A DNA stretch of 64,000 nucleotides from Neoechinorhynchus agilis. Its lineage: Eukaryota; Acanthocephala. Each line of letters begins with the position of its first letter. The first letter of the stretch is position 1. The stretch lies in the NCBI GenBank assembly GCA_051530055.1, contig CM121343.1, positions 5,704,001 to 5,768,000 on the forward strand, given 5' to 3'. The position numbers were made by a program, and so were the translations under genes. Shown here piece by piece: positions 10,140 through 22,053 of this stretch. Under the pieces are notes generated by a model. The model was not told the DNA's origin and made no database searches. It saw only the letters and a program-made list of their open reading frames with translations.

Positions 10140-13072
10140 ATGATGCCTGACGACACAGCCGGAGACAATCTCGATTCGGTCGCAGTGGTACACGGGGGCA
10201 ATAATCAGAGGCACTGCTCCTCGAACGCTGCCGTTCATCACCAATTCCCCAATTTTGATCCATCAAGAATGTGCTACCCGCCTGCACCTCCACCGAATGA
10301 CGGCATCCAAAATGGAAACAATGAAATCGCAGCCATTGACATAAAGGCGTCATCGCTGACCGTTGGTCAACTAGCAGCCTCAAACGCTCCACTCTGCTTC
10401 TACGCACCGCAACAGCAGCAGCAGCAGCAGCAGCAGCCTGTACCGCAGTGCCCCTCGTCATGTAACCGATTTATCGCAGCCCAGCAACCGCCGCCCCAAC
10501 AAAAGAATCTGACCATTTCGCTGAACAACGCCCGGTCGCGCGGACCCATTGGGGGCGGCGGCGCCGGTGCATTGCCTTCAACGTCTCTTGATACACTCGA
10601 TGTACTCGCTCAACTTGATAACCATCCGGATCGACAAGTATTCGTTGATAATCTAAGACTCATATGGAGCGAACATAATATCAAATTCCGTTCACTTCCG
10701 ACAATATCCAAAAAGTCTATTGATCTATATCTTTTATACCTTTTGGTCAAGGATCGAAACGGATTTCTTGAGGTTACACGCAAAAAACAGTGGAAGGAAG
10801 TGGCAAATGCTCTCGGCATTACAAATTGCGGAAGCGCGGCCTTTGGGGTTAAACGAAACTACAGCAAGTCGGGTCTATTTTTCTATGAATGCAGATTCGA
10901 ATTGAACAATGCTGATCCTAAGGTAGTGATTGCTGATTATGAAAAACAACATGGAACCAATCACTCATTCGCATCTGCCGTTGAAGGTTCCAGCAGCTAC
11001 CATACTCAACAACAGCAACAGAGGAACTCGCCTTGTACGGCCGGCACGGGTTGTCCTTCTCGAAAGAGAAAACGGACGTCCATTCCTGAAGGAGGATTCA
11101 AATCTAGTCCTGAATCTGGGAGTGCTCAAACACCCCAACAGTCGCAAACTGTAAGGCAACCGAACGTTAACCACAACAGCAACAGTATGATGCCTAAGCA
11201 GCCACCGTTTGTTCCTTGCAGCAGCGCACCGTCTGCCCCAATGGGAACAAGCATGGGGAACTACTATCCCGTCAATACTCCGTCTTCTCGGATGATGCAG
11301 CTTGACTGTGGCACTGTCTGTCAACCATTGACTGTGCCACCAGTTCCATCATCGAACAATTACTATTTGGGCGCGATGCAAAATCACTGAGTGATTCCTT
11401 CTGATATGTATATTTTGCATCGACCACATACATGCATCCTCAACAGCAACAGGGGTGGGTACCACCATCTCAGTTTCGACCGAATGATATTCGATTTGGC
11501 ACAGTCCATTCAGTCGATGATCCAACCAGGCAATATCCCGTCTCAAATCATGCTGGACTGGTTATGACAGCCCCTCAGCTTGTACAACCACGAATGTTTT
11601 ATCCACATGCAACCCTTCCTGCACACCACCACCATCAAACGAATGCTTATCCAACGTTACAAACAATGCAGCCACCGCCTTCGCAGTTGGAAGAGCACTC
11701 ATCGGATAATCCAGTCTCTGGTCCAACCGGACCTGTTACTCAATCTCCACCGCCCAAAGTTGTCAGCCTTTCCGCAACGGAAAAGCGTACTTCAATCATA
11801 GCTCCAATGGCGATCGCCCGCATTCAACCAGGTACCCACTTGGGACATGAACCGATTAACTTGAGCAGAGTATACATGTCTTTGAAGTGTGGATTAAGAT
11901 CTGAGATTAAGTGGTCTTTAGAAGCACTAGCGTCTTTGCTGGTCATAGATGGGAATCCATCGCCGATTCAGTACATGGACTTGAAAAATTTGCCGAGATT
12001 GCTGGAGTTAATTATAGATCTTACTCATAAATCCATCGATCGTATAGTATGCACCAGTTCGTCAAATATTGAGGAGACACCGTTCGATCGAGACTTCGCG
12101 GAGTCATGTATAGTAACTTTGTCTTTAATCATAAGGAACCTATCTTTTCTACCGCAAAATTTCTCAATTCTAGCATCTTGTTCCGGTTTGGTACAAGCTC
12201 TTGATTGGATGTTAGGCGTACAATTTCCCGTTGTTATATCAAAGAGCTCTCGTGACATCGTGACAGAAAGCGCCCTGGTAACATTGGCTAACATCGGAGG
12301 ATGTCTTCGACTTGATCCGTCGAGCATAAATCGGTCATTGATCAGGCGGTTGGTCGTGTGGTCCTCTGATGCAAGAGTACTCGAAGCAGCGAAAGATTCT
12401 GATCCTTGTACGAATCTAACCGGACAGAGGCTTGCGATCGAATGCATGGCGAAAATGAGCGTTTATGAAAATAACATGAGACTTCTATCTCAAGTTATTT
12501 CGGACAAATTATTAGAGTCACTGCTGCTAACCCTGAACGAGTGGCTTGATGAACCAGTTGGAGTTTTGTTCAGTGACAAACATACGCTTAATGAATTGAG
12601 CGTCAACATGATCAATGGAATTCTGAGTGCAGAAGACTCTCCGAGGATAAAAAACATCCTATCATTGGTTGCTTTATCAACACTTAAAAACAGACTACTC
12701 AAACATTTCGTGTTCGAGCTCAGTAGACTTGTTGGGAAAAGCCGTGTCGATGAAAATGACTTTGCTTGTGCACTCAAGTGCTCCAAGTGCCTTGTCCAGT
12801 CCTTGAGACTTGCAAATCGGCAGGAAAAAAGGCGATGGAGAAGACGGGCCATGTTTGAAAGATTGCTCCTCAATACTGTCTCCAAGTATCCAACAATGCC
12901 GCCAAAGCTCAGCGTATCTTTACATGAATGCCTCAGTCTAGTCGCTCAACCCGCCAACACAACCCGACCCACATCATTCACCTCGTCTTTATCATTTGAA
13001 AGCGACGGTGGAGGCGACAGAGGAGGCGGTGGCGCCGTCGTGAGCTGCAACAGTAGGCAACGGGCGACGTAA
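10140..13072 (+). CDS. ARID1: ARID1/BAF250/Osa-like SWI/SNF subunit
   Basis: DNA-binding signature subunit of BAF-type chromatin remodelling complexes. The first frame (10140-11390) has a low-complexity N-terminus with a Gln run near residue 90. An ARID domain follows at about 150-255 (PDRQVFVDNLRLIW, SKKSIDLYLLYLLVKDRNG, KQWKEVANALGI, CRFELNNADP), then a K/R stretch that could be a nuclear signal. The second frame (11432-13072) carries the alpha-helical BAF250/Osa C-terminal region (SLKCGLRSEIKWSLEALASL, LPRLLELIIDL, ESCIVTLSLIIRNLSFLP). Together they encode about 960 residues, less than half of vertebrate ARID1A/B. The link is unclear: the first frame ends in TGA at 11388 and the only nearby acceptors (CAACAG near 11445 and 11451) need a phase-0 donor, of which only weak ones exist upstream. 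A frameshift error or an unusual donor is possible. Confidence 0.9.
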
Positions 13073-13255
13073 ACACAATTGTAAATTTGTTTCAACACAA
13101 ATCTTAACGGGATAAACGAACGTAGTTAAAATGAGCGTTTAATTCCTGTTCCCACCCGGTGTAAAGTGAATGCATAAATTTTAGTTGTTCGAATATTTCT
13201 AAACCTGGATTGGGCTTTAGACGTGTGAGCGTTTCGAAAACCAATATTAAATTTA

Positions 13256-14445
13256 CCAATAATAACACGTTTATTTGTTATTTAACAAAGAATAGAACCC
13301 ATGTACCTTTGGGTCCTCATAAATACTTGAGTTCAGATTTGTTCAATGAATGTGGTTGTTGATTCTAGAGTGAATTACGGGTTCGGTCGGGTGGGAATAT
13401 TCTGTCGGGGGATGTCCGTTCGGGTGGGGATTGACGATCATTGATTGCAGCAGAGCTTTTGACGTTGGTCTTTCCTCAGGTTCACTTCGGGTCATGATAT
13501 CCGAAAAGATTGGGCAGTACGGCGAGTGTTGTGCTCATGTGAAAAGGAGATGATATGTGGTAAAAATTGTCCTGGTCGCGTTCAGGGGCGTTTTGATTAT
13601 TTGACGAAGATTTCATAAAGGCATTTGACGAGCGGGTGAAAATCAACTGCGCAACTTTTAGAGGCTCTTCTCCGTGAAACGTTCCAAGGCAACGAATTTG
13701 TGATTGGGAAAGGTTGCAAAAGACGGGATAACCGTAGGTGGGGGAGGGTAAAATAAAGCTGAAGTAACTTTTGGAGATATCGGGCGAAGGAACTCATAAA
13801 TGGCCGAGGAGTTTGAGGAGGTCGATTTTAAAGGTATTGCGTTTCAAGGAAGGTGTAATAGCCAGAATTCTGAGGGGGTGATTCCCAGGATGTCATTTTG
13901 AAACTCGGGGTAGTATATGGGGTTGCGGGAGAGAGGGAATCATTTCGAAGCATTTAGAGAAATTCAGGTGGAGTTCTTGGTTGGTCCTGAAATTTTTGAT
14001 GTGGATGATTTTGTTAGAGGTAAAAGAGAGGTGGAGTGGTGAATGGTTGATATCGTCGGCGTATAAGAAGAGTTTAAAAGGGAAAGGAGAGAGGGTTGAG
14101 GTCGTTTAGGAAAATATTACAGAGAAGTGGTGACAGCACAGCACCTTAATGTACGCCTTTGGTAGGGGATAGGCTAATAGAGGAGGCAGATCGACAGTGA
14201 ATGTATTGTTTGCGATTGTGAAGATAAAATTCGAGCCAGCGGATCTGCCTTACGTAGTGAAACAAAGATCGGAGTAGGCTTGAAGTAGTAGTAAATGGTC
14301 TACGGAGTCGAATGCTTTAAATAAATCCAGTTAAATGAGACGGGTGACGCGATAGGTATTATTGTCGAGGTTCCGTAGGAGCGCGTCGTAAATGCAAAAT
14401 ATGATATCCGTTACCGAAAATCTGGGTCGGAAGCCAAATTGTAGG
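13256..14445 (-). mobile_element. Broken non-LTR retrotransposon, reverse transcriptase part
   Basis: Read on the minus strand, the segment has the RT block FSVTDI near 14400, then LDLFKAFDSVDHLLL (motif A, near 14290-14330) after an in-frame stop. AVLSPLLCNIF (motif B, near 14120-14150) and FARYLQKLLQLYFTLPHLRL (near 13740-13790) follow. Frameshifts and stops break it throughout. The 3' end is AAATAAACGTGTTATTATT (13256-13275), shared with copies at 16615 and 19125, as expected of a LINE tail. It is a dead copy. Confidence 0.85.
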
Positions 14446-15180
14446 GGCGATAACGCAGCCGAATAGACACGCGGTCCACCTATTTAAACACTTACAAGCA
14501 ATGATTGATGAGGCGAGGTTACCTCTGTCGAAATATTTCCAATTAATCAAAATCAAATAGATTATGACCGAGAGTATGTTCACCAAAATTATACTTTGAC
14601 TTACCCGAAGAATTTTCTATCGATGATTCTTCCAAGAATCTTCAGGTCGTTTTGGTCGGCAAATACGTCAATGGAAGGCCTTCAATCGTGAATCCAATCG
14701 ATTAAATAAAAATTTAAGCTGATGACTCTCGACGATTTATGTCGTCATCAGAAGTGGTCGATTCTTCTTTGATTTTTTTCGTACAATTTTCGACCTGCTG
14801 CTACAAAATTAAAAATATTTCCAATCAAATTGATGACTTAAAAATAGACAATTTTACTAATATCGGTACCGTGACTATTCTTCGGTTTATACGTAACACA
14901 ACTTGCAACCAATCAAAATCTCGTCCGTTCAACTTAATCGTGAACACCGGGACTTGAGTGGAACGTCGTCACCAGAAGCGAAATGTACATTATTCCAAGG
15001 ACCTTCAAGTCATTTTGGTCTGCGAATAAATCAAAATTTAAGCTGATGACTCTCGACGATTTATGTCGTCATCAGAAGTGGTCGATTCTTCTTTGATTTT
15101 CGTACAATTTTCGATCTATCCCTCAAAAAAACAATTTTACTAATATCGCTACCGTGAATATTCTTCGGTTAAAGGTCGAA
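14446..15180. repeat. Foldback-like fragment and 326-bp-spaced direct duplication
   Basis: Positions 14470-14550 resemble the monomer of the 4641 element (CTTACAAGCAATG, then TCGAAATATTTCC). A block of about 170 bp starting at 14711 (AATTTAAGCTGATGACTCTC) is repeated from 15037 with small indels, and flanking text near 14627 and 14990 is also duplicated. No gene was seen. Confidence 0.7.
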
Positions 15181-15229
15181 GAAACATCTGAAGGAGTAGT
15201 AACAAGAGCAAAAGGAGGAACGAATAACT

Positions 15230-16612
15230 ATATGGATATAAGGTTGATGCGAACACCTTGAAAATCAATCAACCCTCCGATCCATTTTTGTGATGATACG
15301 CCCTCTCCACCCTGCCAATCATCCCTCGCCGCTCTGAATTCAACCCATCGTATCATGCACTCCTCCCTTAAGGATATAAATTACATCAATTTTATTTCTG
15401 GTATACCGCAAGCCTAAGTTACAGATCCTGCTGATGCACACAACCGCCACCAAATCCCTCGTATCGGTCAACTCCTTTTCCCCGACATTCACTCTACCAT
15501 CAACTGTTATTAGCATTCAATCAGGATTTCCCTAAAATCCGAGACCACGTCTCCTCAAAGTAACTTTTATCTCACCACTCGTTGCCCCCCCTTCTTGACA
15601 GGAGATACAAACCTTTTCTTTACTTCACAACTTTTCGTATCGATCCACATAAAAACTCATCACAAAATCTTTCCACCGCCCCTCCAAACCCAACCCAAAC
15701 CTTATCATCTCAATATAATCCTTCACTCTTAGCGAACACCCTCCCCATCCCAAAAACTCGAAGAGTAAGCGACTTCCCATCATCTTTGATTACGTGTAAC
15801 TCCACCGGCGCCTGAAAAACCACAATGGTTAATCTCCCAGCCCTTCCACGTTAAACACTCTTTCTCCCAAATAAATAATTATCACTCTACCCCGACACAA
15901 AAACACCATCCGCAGCTGATCTATACATAGTCTCAACTCTAAACTCGTTTCTATCATTGCCAATCACTCATCCCAACACAAGCTTTCATTTTGCTTTCGG
16001 ATTTCTCTCTTTGGGATAATCAATCGTTCTATGTCAGCAACTAGTAAGGATTCTTATATTAATCCATCACCCGTGACGAACAATACAACCTCAATCTCCC
16101 TCATTTTCGCGCCCGGTTCAGCGAAATCAAAAATTCCCTTCCCCACCGTTTTCTACTCCAATACTCGTAGCCTCTTTCCTAAACAAAATTTCACTCATTT
16201 CATCTACCTCAAAAGCCGACGTAGTCATCTTAACAGAAACGTGGCTTACCCTCTTCAACAGCAATTCAACCGTCCTTCCCGGTTGCTATGCCTTCCATAT
16301 GAACCGCGAGGACCGTCCAGGAGGGGTCTCAATTTACGTACGACAATCGATACCATACTCTTTTACTCTCATAGGCTCTCTACAAAACATCTAGAATTCA
16401 TCGCAGTCCATTTCATAGCTCCTCTTAGAAACTGCCTTAGATAATTCACCATTCCTCGCATCTATCGCCCTCCTGCCTCTCGTCCTCTTTGCTCCAACTT
16501 GTTTCTATTATGCAGCTCATAAACTCCACAATATCACACCATTTCTTAATTACAGGGGACTTCAATAAACTATTTAATCATTTACCCTTCTCCGAGTTGC
16601 GTCAACTTATTG
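15230..16612 (+). mobile_element. Broken non-LTR retrotransposon, endonuclease part
   Basis: On the plus strand, three frames together show an AP-endonuclease-like domain: FYSNTRSLFPKQ near 16160, ADVVILTETWL near 16218-16250, RPGG.L near 16315 and LITGDFN near 16548-16570. Upstream C/A-rich frames (15582-15815, 16031-16140) could be ORF1 remnants. Frameshifts separate the blocks. It lies head to head with the minus-strand RT piece that follows. Confidence 0.8.
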
Positions 16613-16614
16613 AA

Positions 16615-17900
16615 TTATAATAACACGTTTTATTACTGCGCAAAGAAGAGGACCAATGCAATTTGGGGTCCTCATAAACACTCGAGTTCTGATTGGATAA
16701 ATTGACCTGGCTATTGATTTTGGAGTTGATTACGAGTCCGGACGGGTGAGGATATCCGGTCGGGTTAGAAGGTAGGTCCGTTATGATGGGAATTGGTCGT
16801 TATTGTTTGCAGGAGTGAGCGTAAGGTTGGCTTTTCCTCAGGTTAATTTCGAGTAATGATATCCTAGAAGATTGGACAGTAAAGAAAAAGGAGCGTATTT
16901 AGAAGATGCAAGGTGAAGAAGGATAAAGAGAAATTGGGATTGCGAGTGTTGTGCTTGTGTGAAAAGGGGGCGATATGTGGTAGAAATTGTGATGGTAAGG
17001 TTGGGAGACGATTTGATTGTTTATTGAAAATCTTATGAAGATATTCGGTGAGAAACATTTCAAGGCGAAGGATTTGAGATATGGAAAAGTTGCAAAAGAC
17101 GGGATAACCGTAGGTGAGGAAAGGTATAAAATAAAGCAGAAGTAAAATTTAGATAGATCGGGTGAAAGGATTCCTAAATGGTTGTTTTATGGCGAATAAA
17201 TTGAAATGATCTTATTTTAAATCCAAAATCTCGACACAAAGGTTGTTAGCAGAGGAAAATTTGCCCAAGTATCGGATTTAAAATAAAATCATTTCAATTT
17301 ATTCGCCATAAAACAACCAATATGATTCCTAAATGTCGGAGGCGTTTGAGAAGATAAATTTTGAAGGTGTTGTGCTTAAGGGAGAAAGTGATGTGCGAGT
17401 CCCATTTTAAGAGGATATCCGTTACCGAAAATTTGGGTTCCAAGCCGAGTGGTAGGAGCCATAAATTGTTGTTGAGAAGTGAAAGAAGGCGTTATTTAAA
17501 ACATTTTTCGATGATTTTTGAAAGAGCGGGTAGAATGGATATTGTATTGAATGATTCGGCGGAAATAAGACGTCCTTTTTTGGAACAAGGATAACTTTAG
17601 CAGTTTTCAGGCCGGAGTATCGGCTAGTTGACAAAAGTTTCAGATGTGGGTTTTAAAGATTTTGTGTAGACTGATGTGGAGCAATGATTGTAATTTGAGT
17701 CAGCGCAGAGTTTTTGATTGATGGAATCTAAAACCTGTTTTAATTCAGTGGAGGTCAAATTAGGGAAGGGATCCGGGTGGCGTAGACCAATAGCATCTTT
17801 GACGGATCATCCCATATTAAATTGCCGCTCGAACGAATTTTAGAGAAAAGGAAGTTTATGCGGGCAACAATATTTGCGGGCGTGCATGCCTATAGCGATC
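16615..17900 (-). mobile_element. Second broken non-LTR retrotransposon, RT part
   Basis: The 3' tail AAACGTGTTATTATAAT near 16615-16632 resembles that of the copy at 13256. On the minus strand it retains an upstream linker (near 17640-17790), TAKVILVPKKDVLFPP with a PLFQKSSKNVL block (RT fingers, near 17470-17600) and KFSVTDI near 17420. The order fits one element. It is interrupted by the palindrome at 17179-17321 and by stops. Confidence 0.8.
17179..17321. repeat. Palindromic MITE inserted in the LINE copy
   Basis: Arms of about 45 bp are almost perfect inverted copies: GGTTGTTTTATGGCGAATAA (17179 onward) against its complement ending at 17320. They surround about 50 bp of unique loop. 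A fragment ending in ATAAAACAACCAA recurs near 37135-37183. Confidence 0.8.
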
Positions 17901-19615
17901 TGTAGGCACTTTATATCATCCAAAGTGAACAGTAAATTCTAACAGTGAAACAATTCAGCTGTAGATCGAACACGACAAAAGAAAAGGATTGGAATTTTAT
18001 CCCTTGACTTGTTTCTCATGCAAGGCGCACATCTACCCCGTCGGATTTTCCTAACAAAGGAATTGTTGTCTTCGAAAATTAGGATAAGGTAATGGGGTCA
18101 TAATTTCGTCGAGATGATCATCGAGAAAGACGTGCCTTTTCTTACAACACTTGCTTCCGTCGCATCAACTAAGGCTCATGGACACAAAGGATGCATCACA
18201 AAACGTTCAATTGTCTTATCAGTCATATCATAAGATTATCACATTCACTTAAATGTTTCTAGGACGTGGCTTTTCTTGGGTGTCTATTGAATTCGAATTA
18301 AACACTCTGAAACGAGGACAAACGTCTCCATCGTTCACTTCGATGGATAATCATTTAGACAGCAACCACGGTCAAGAATTTAAAAACCCAATCACCAAAG
18401 GGAGGAAACAATTATAAAAACTTTGAGATTGGAACCTCATCAGCGGATCACGCATTTAACGCGCTCTTAATCTTCGTGTAAAAACAGTGTACTGTAGAGA
18501 ACAATGCGCATTAGCGGTGTAGACTCGCCATGTTCGGACATAGTTTTGTGTAGAAACGAAAGAATCGCAGTACGACATGACGTCATAGAAGACATTAGAA
18601 GGTTTGCAAGTTCGTCAAGTCCACTTTAAATCGGTGATGCGTGTTTAATTTTCAAAAGCGCATAATGTGTGACATTATTGAACAGTTTCTTCGCTACGCG
18701 ATGTTCGACTTAATTTATTAATGGTTCAGCCTTGATTGTTCAATATCGTCAAGTTGCGGTCAATAATTTGCGTCTTCCTGTTGCAGCGAATCAGCGCGGC
18801 GATCCAACGCGGCAATGCCGCGGCTATCAAGGAAGCTGCCGAATAAACATAACATTTGAAGACAACAATTTGCGAAATAAATAATAAACGATATGACGTT
18901 ATATGGATATTTTAATTGATGTAAAAACTTCACAGTTCAGATGCATTGCGCAAATGGGACGTTTTCAGCGGACTTCGATAAACGTAACAATGAACGCAAC
19001 GTGAATGGATACATTCCGTGGGCCTAGAAATCCTTTTTCACATTATCCACTTTGTCCCGAAGCAGACCTGCATCGCCTCTGTCATTACGTTCATCTTTAA
19101 AACCACGCATTCCACATAGACCAATTTTAATAATAATAACACGTTTATTTGTTTATAAACAAGGAATGGAGGGTTCCTCTGGTACATTTGGGTTTTTAGG
19201 AACGTTAATCCCGGTGGTCCCGGCGACCCCCGGTTGATTGTACTCTCGAGCAACAATTAAAAGTTCTACATTTCCGTTTTCGCCTTGCGATCAGAACAAT
19301 CTCTGGAAAGCCGGCGGCGCCTAGGAAAATCACTGAAGAGCATACCCCGTTTATAAAATTTGATGGTTTTGAACATCAGGGTGCTGAAGTTTAAGACATT
19401 TTTTAGGATTTTTAACGCTATATTTTAAGATGACTTCGTTTGTGTCCTTACGACGGTGTCGAGTGGTAAAGAGATGGATCTGGGAGGCTCGTAGATACAT
19501 GAGACTTGATTTGCTGTGAGCTTAGTTTTGTATGAATTAAGTTTGTCTACTATACTTCGTTTTCATTCATTTTTAAAGCACAGCGTCTTTTATATAGCAA
19601 AAAGAAGAATTTAAT
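17901..19615. other. Intergenic stretch without a recognised host gene
   Basis: Apart from the module at 18775-18875 and a LINE 3' tail (TAATAATAATAACACGTTTA at 19125-19150, minus orientation, about 110 bp), I see no coding exon. The last part is the 3' flank of the phosphatase gene. Confidence 0.4.
18775..18875 (+). mobile_element. Retroelement-type C-terminal module, copy 1
   Basis: Positions 18781-18846 encode LQRISAAIQRGNAAAIKEAA plus Glu and an in-frame stop. It has the same pattern as FLRQNISLTVQRGNAASVMA in the longer copy at 24000-24335. A nearly identical inverted copy lies at 20905-21015, so this is probably debris of a mobile element rather than a gene. Confidence 0.6.
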
Positions 19616-20167
19616 TTACCACGAAACCTTCATAATCAACTGTTTATCTTCAAGAGACAATTTCGACATCAATAAAGCTTTCCGTTCCTCAGATGTATCA
19701 AGCTTAAGTGAATCATAATAGCGCATTAATTGTCTTCGAAAGGAACTGTTTGGATCGATAAAGGGTCTCTTAACCCTGATAAAATCTAAGGCTCGATCAG
19801 ATGAAATTCCAGTACTCCACATTATATAGGCGGCAACAAATGTCGGCGCTCTCGAAACACCTGCGGCGCAATGTACTAGAACTTTTTGTTTCGCTAATCT
19901 TGCTTTATGTATAAAGGCATTGGTGCTATCAAAATGTCGCAAGACGTTTTCGATCAACATGTCACGAACTACAACACACTTGTGTTCAACTCCCTTAATA
20001 GGCTCTTTATTCGCTGGACATAAACTTAAAACTGTTTCTATTCTCTCAACATTTACTTTTCTAAGAATATCGTAGTCATCAACTGATCCAATGTACAAAT
20101 AAGGCAGGATTCTACTTGTACCGACGTATTGTGACCATCTATCATTCACCATCGTTACAGCTGGCAT
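19616..20167 (-). CDS. Atypical dual-specificity protein phosphatase
   Basis: Cysteine phosphatase of the small DUSP (DSPc) group, acting on phospho-Ser/Thr/Tyr or other phosphates. The intronless frame has 183 residues. The P-loop is HCAAGVSR, with nucleophile Cys100 and Arg106; Asp69 in VVRDM is the likely general acid. RILPYLYIGS near residue 20 and RPFIDPNSSFRRQL near 135 are standard for the fold. It has no MAPK-binding domain and no membrane segment. The ATG lies 6 nt after TTTTATTAG, a likely trans-splice acceptor. The exact paralogue cannot be named. The gene is bracketed by inverted copies of the module at 18775 and 20905. Confidence 0.9.
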   Translation of the reverse strand: MPAVTMVNDRWSQYVGTSRILPYLYIGSVDDYDILRKVNVERIETVLSLCPANKEPIKGVEHKCVVVRDMLIENVLRHFDSTNAFIHKARLAKQKVLVHCAAGVSRAPTFVAAYIMWSTGISSDRALDFIRVKRPFIDPNSSFRRQLMRYYDSLKLDTSEERKALLMSKLSLEDKQLIMKVSW

Positions 20168-20304
20168 CGTTAACTAATAAAATGAAAAATCCTTTAACAA
20201 CAACAACAACAACTTTGTTACCATAGTGATCCAATATTTTTGAAAAAAGTCAATAAAAGTTTTTTCCAGCGTAAAAAAAGGTTTTACAATAATGAAGTAC
20301 AAAA

Positions 20305-20650
20305 CGTGCAATCACCACCGTCCGCAAAATTGGAGCTTCTCTCCTTCCTCGGCTGTCGCTATCACGCTGGCAGCATTGCCTCGTTGTACTGTATGGGAGA
20401 TATTTTGTCCTGCTCGTTCGTCGCCGGTCGTTTCTCTCAATTTCTTCGAGAGATCCTGGAGCAGAGTGCCGAGCTGCCAAGCGCTACGAAAATATAAGAA
20501 TTTAGCAAGGACCCACTATTTTGTCCCCTTCGGAGACGTATGGAGCGCTTGGCAGCTCGGCACTCACTCTGCTCCAGGATCCCTCAAAGAAATTAAGAGA
20601 AACGGCCGGCGACGCACGAGTAAACTTTGGGCAAAAATTAAAGTCAAACG
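20305..20650. mobile_element. Retroelement-type module, two facing degenerate copies
   Basis: Minus strand, 20305-20500: VQRGNAASVIAT precedes EEGEKLQFCG at the distal end. Plus strand, 20510-20640: HYFVPFG, frame break, TYGALGSSALTLLQDPSKKL. Both are fragments of the module seen whole at 24000-24335. They are arranged as an inverted pair with a shared GGAGCAGAGTGCCGAGCTGC block. No host gene is seen here. Confidence 0.6.
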
Positions 20651-20904
20651 GTTTTTTTGTATTGATGCCGTTCCGAAATTTCGATGCGCGCAATTTTTTG
20701 TAGAATTATTCAATTTCTATTAAAAAATCATAAGGTTATTAATAAATAAACATACCAAAATATAGTCAAACGAATTGAACACACAATAACCTTTTTTGTG
20801 TGAGACTAAAGGAATTGAACGCTAGATCGTCCCCGCAAATCGAATGAAAGAAGTTAGCATCTCATTGACGTTCCCAAAGTCCTTGAAAAAGTCAAACGAA
20901 TTGA

Positions 20905-21015
20905 ACATACAATTTGTTGTCTTCAAATGTTATGTTTGTTCGGCAGCTTCCTTGATGGCCGCGGCATTGCCGCGTTGGATCGCCGCGCTGATTCGCTGCA
21001 ACAGGAAGCTGCTGG
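20905..21015 (-). mobile_element. Retroelement-type C-terminal module, inverted copy of 18775
   Basis: Read on the minus strand it gives QRISAAIQRGNAAAIKEAA and a stop codon. The match with 18775-18875 extends into the non-coding flank (ACATAACATTTGAAGACAAC), showing duplication of DNA and not only of protein sequence. Confidence 0.65.
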
Positions 21016-21780
21016 ATCGCTATTTAAAAATAATTGTATAAAATCGAAATAACTACGGCGCCATAGAAGCTTTCTGCGATATCGAGAACATTAACATAAT
21101 TCGATTACTTAAATATACAAAATAAGACGACCATAACGAGCGCCCTTTTAAACAGACAAATTTCTTTATGTTTACCATGTAAAAGAGCCATGAAAATTTT
21201 AAATTTGGCCTAGAGAAATTGCGAAGGTATATCATGCACGTTTATTAGAATTAAGCGATATCTCCCATCGTGACAAACTCTTTCGAGAACATAAAATGGC
21301 TATCAGCAACAAAACATTTCCCCTTTAGACGAATTTGGTCGATTTTTTGGCGTAATCTCGGCTATTCTGCAAAACCAAACCCGGAATGCTAAGAGAATTC
21401 TATTCCTTAAAAAGACAAAAAGGACCTCAAGGTGCATTCTATTGAATAACGAGCGCCTTTATCGTCTTTGTGACGAGAGCGATTCTGAGAGTCGAAATGC
21501 TCCAAATGGACTTGAAGCTATAATGGTCAATCTGCAATTTAAATTGCTTATTCAGCTTATTTTTTCGTTTAATTTCACATATTTTTCATTATTTTATCAT
21601 AATACCCGAAATCCAAAGTCAAAGAGTATTAAAAGATGAAAAGATTTACCTTTTGTGAATAAAAGCATTTCCACAGAGACGGCAAGTTATGCCCTTTCGG
21701 CCACTAAGATTGGGAAAGATACAAAATGCAACTGATGTTCAGAAGTGCTAAGGGAATCGAATTTGCAAAATTCTCTGATT

Positions 21781-22053
21781 TTACGCGGCTTTGGTTAATT
21801 TTCTGAGACCACATGCAAGGCGCATAAAGATCCTAAATCGAGCAAACTGTTTCTGTGATGGTATATGGGTCGTCCCACGGTACAGGTCGACGAAATTTTT
21901 TTGGTAAAATCGCTCATCTTCGACAGCACGGTTACGATTTGGCAAATTGCACAAAGCTAAAAATAATGAGCGATCAATTACCATATTAAACTGTCTGAAT
22001 TTCCGGAATATTGTTAAGTGAACGTGGCATCTTTTGAGGTGCGTGCCATGCAT
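21781..22053 (-). CDS. Hypothetical 90-residue basic protein
   Basis: An ATG-initiated frame on the same strand as eIF1A, 234 bp beyond its stop. The product is rich in Arg, Lys and Phe (for example QKQFARFRIFMRLACGLRKL) and has no recognised domain, signal peptide or membrane segment. It could be a chance frame or the end of an unseen spliced gene. The neighbouring 21016-21780 and 22054-22286 hold nothing that I recognise. Confidence 0.2.
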   Translation of the reverse strand: MHGTHLKRCHVHLTIFRKFRQFNMVIDRSLFLALCNLPNRNRAVEDERFYQKNFVDLYRGTTHIPSQKQFARFRIFMRLACGLRKLTKAA

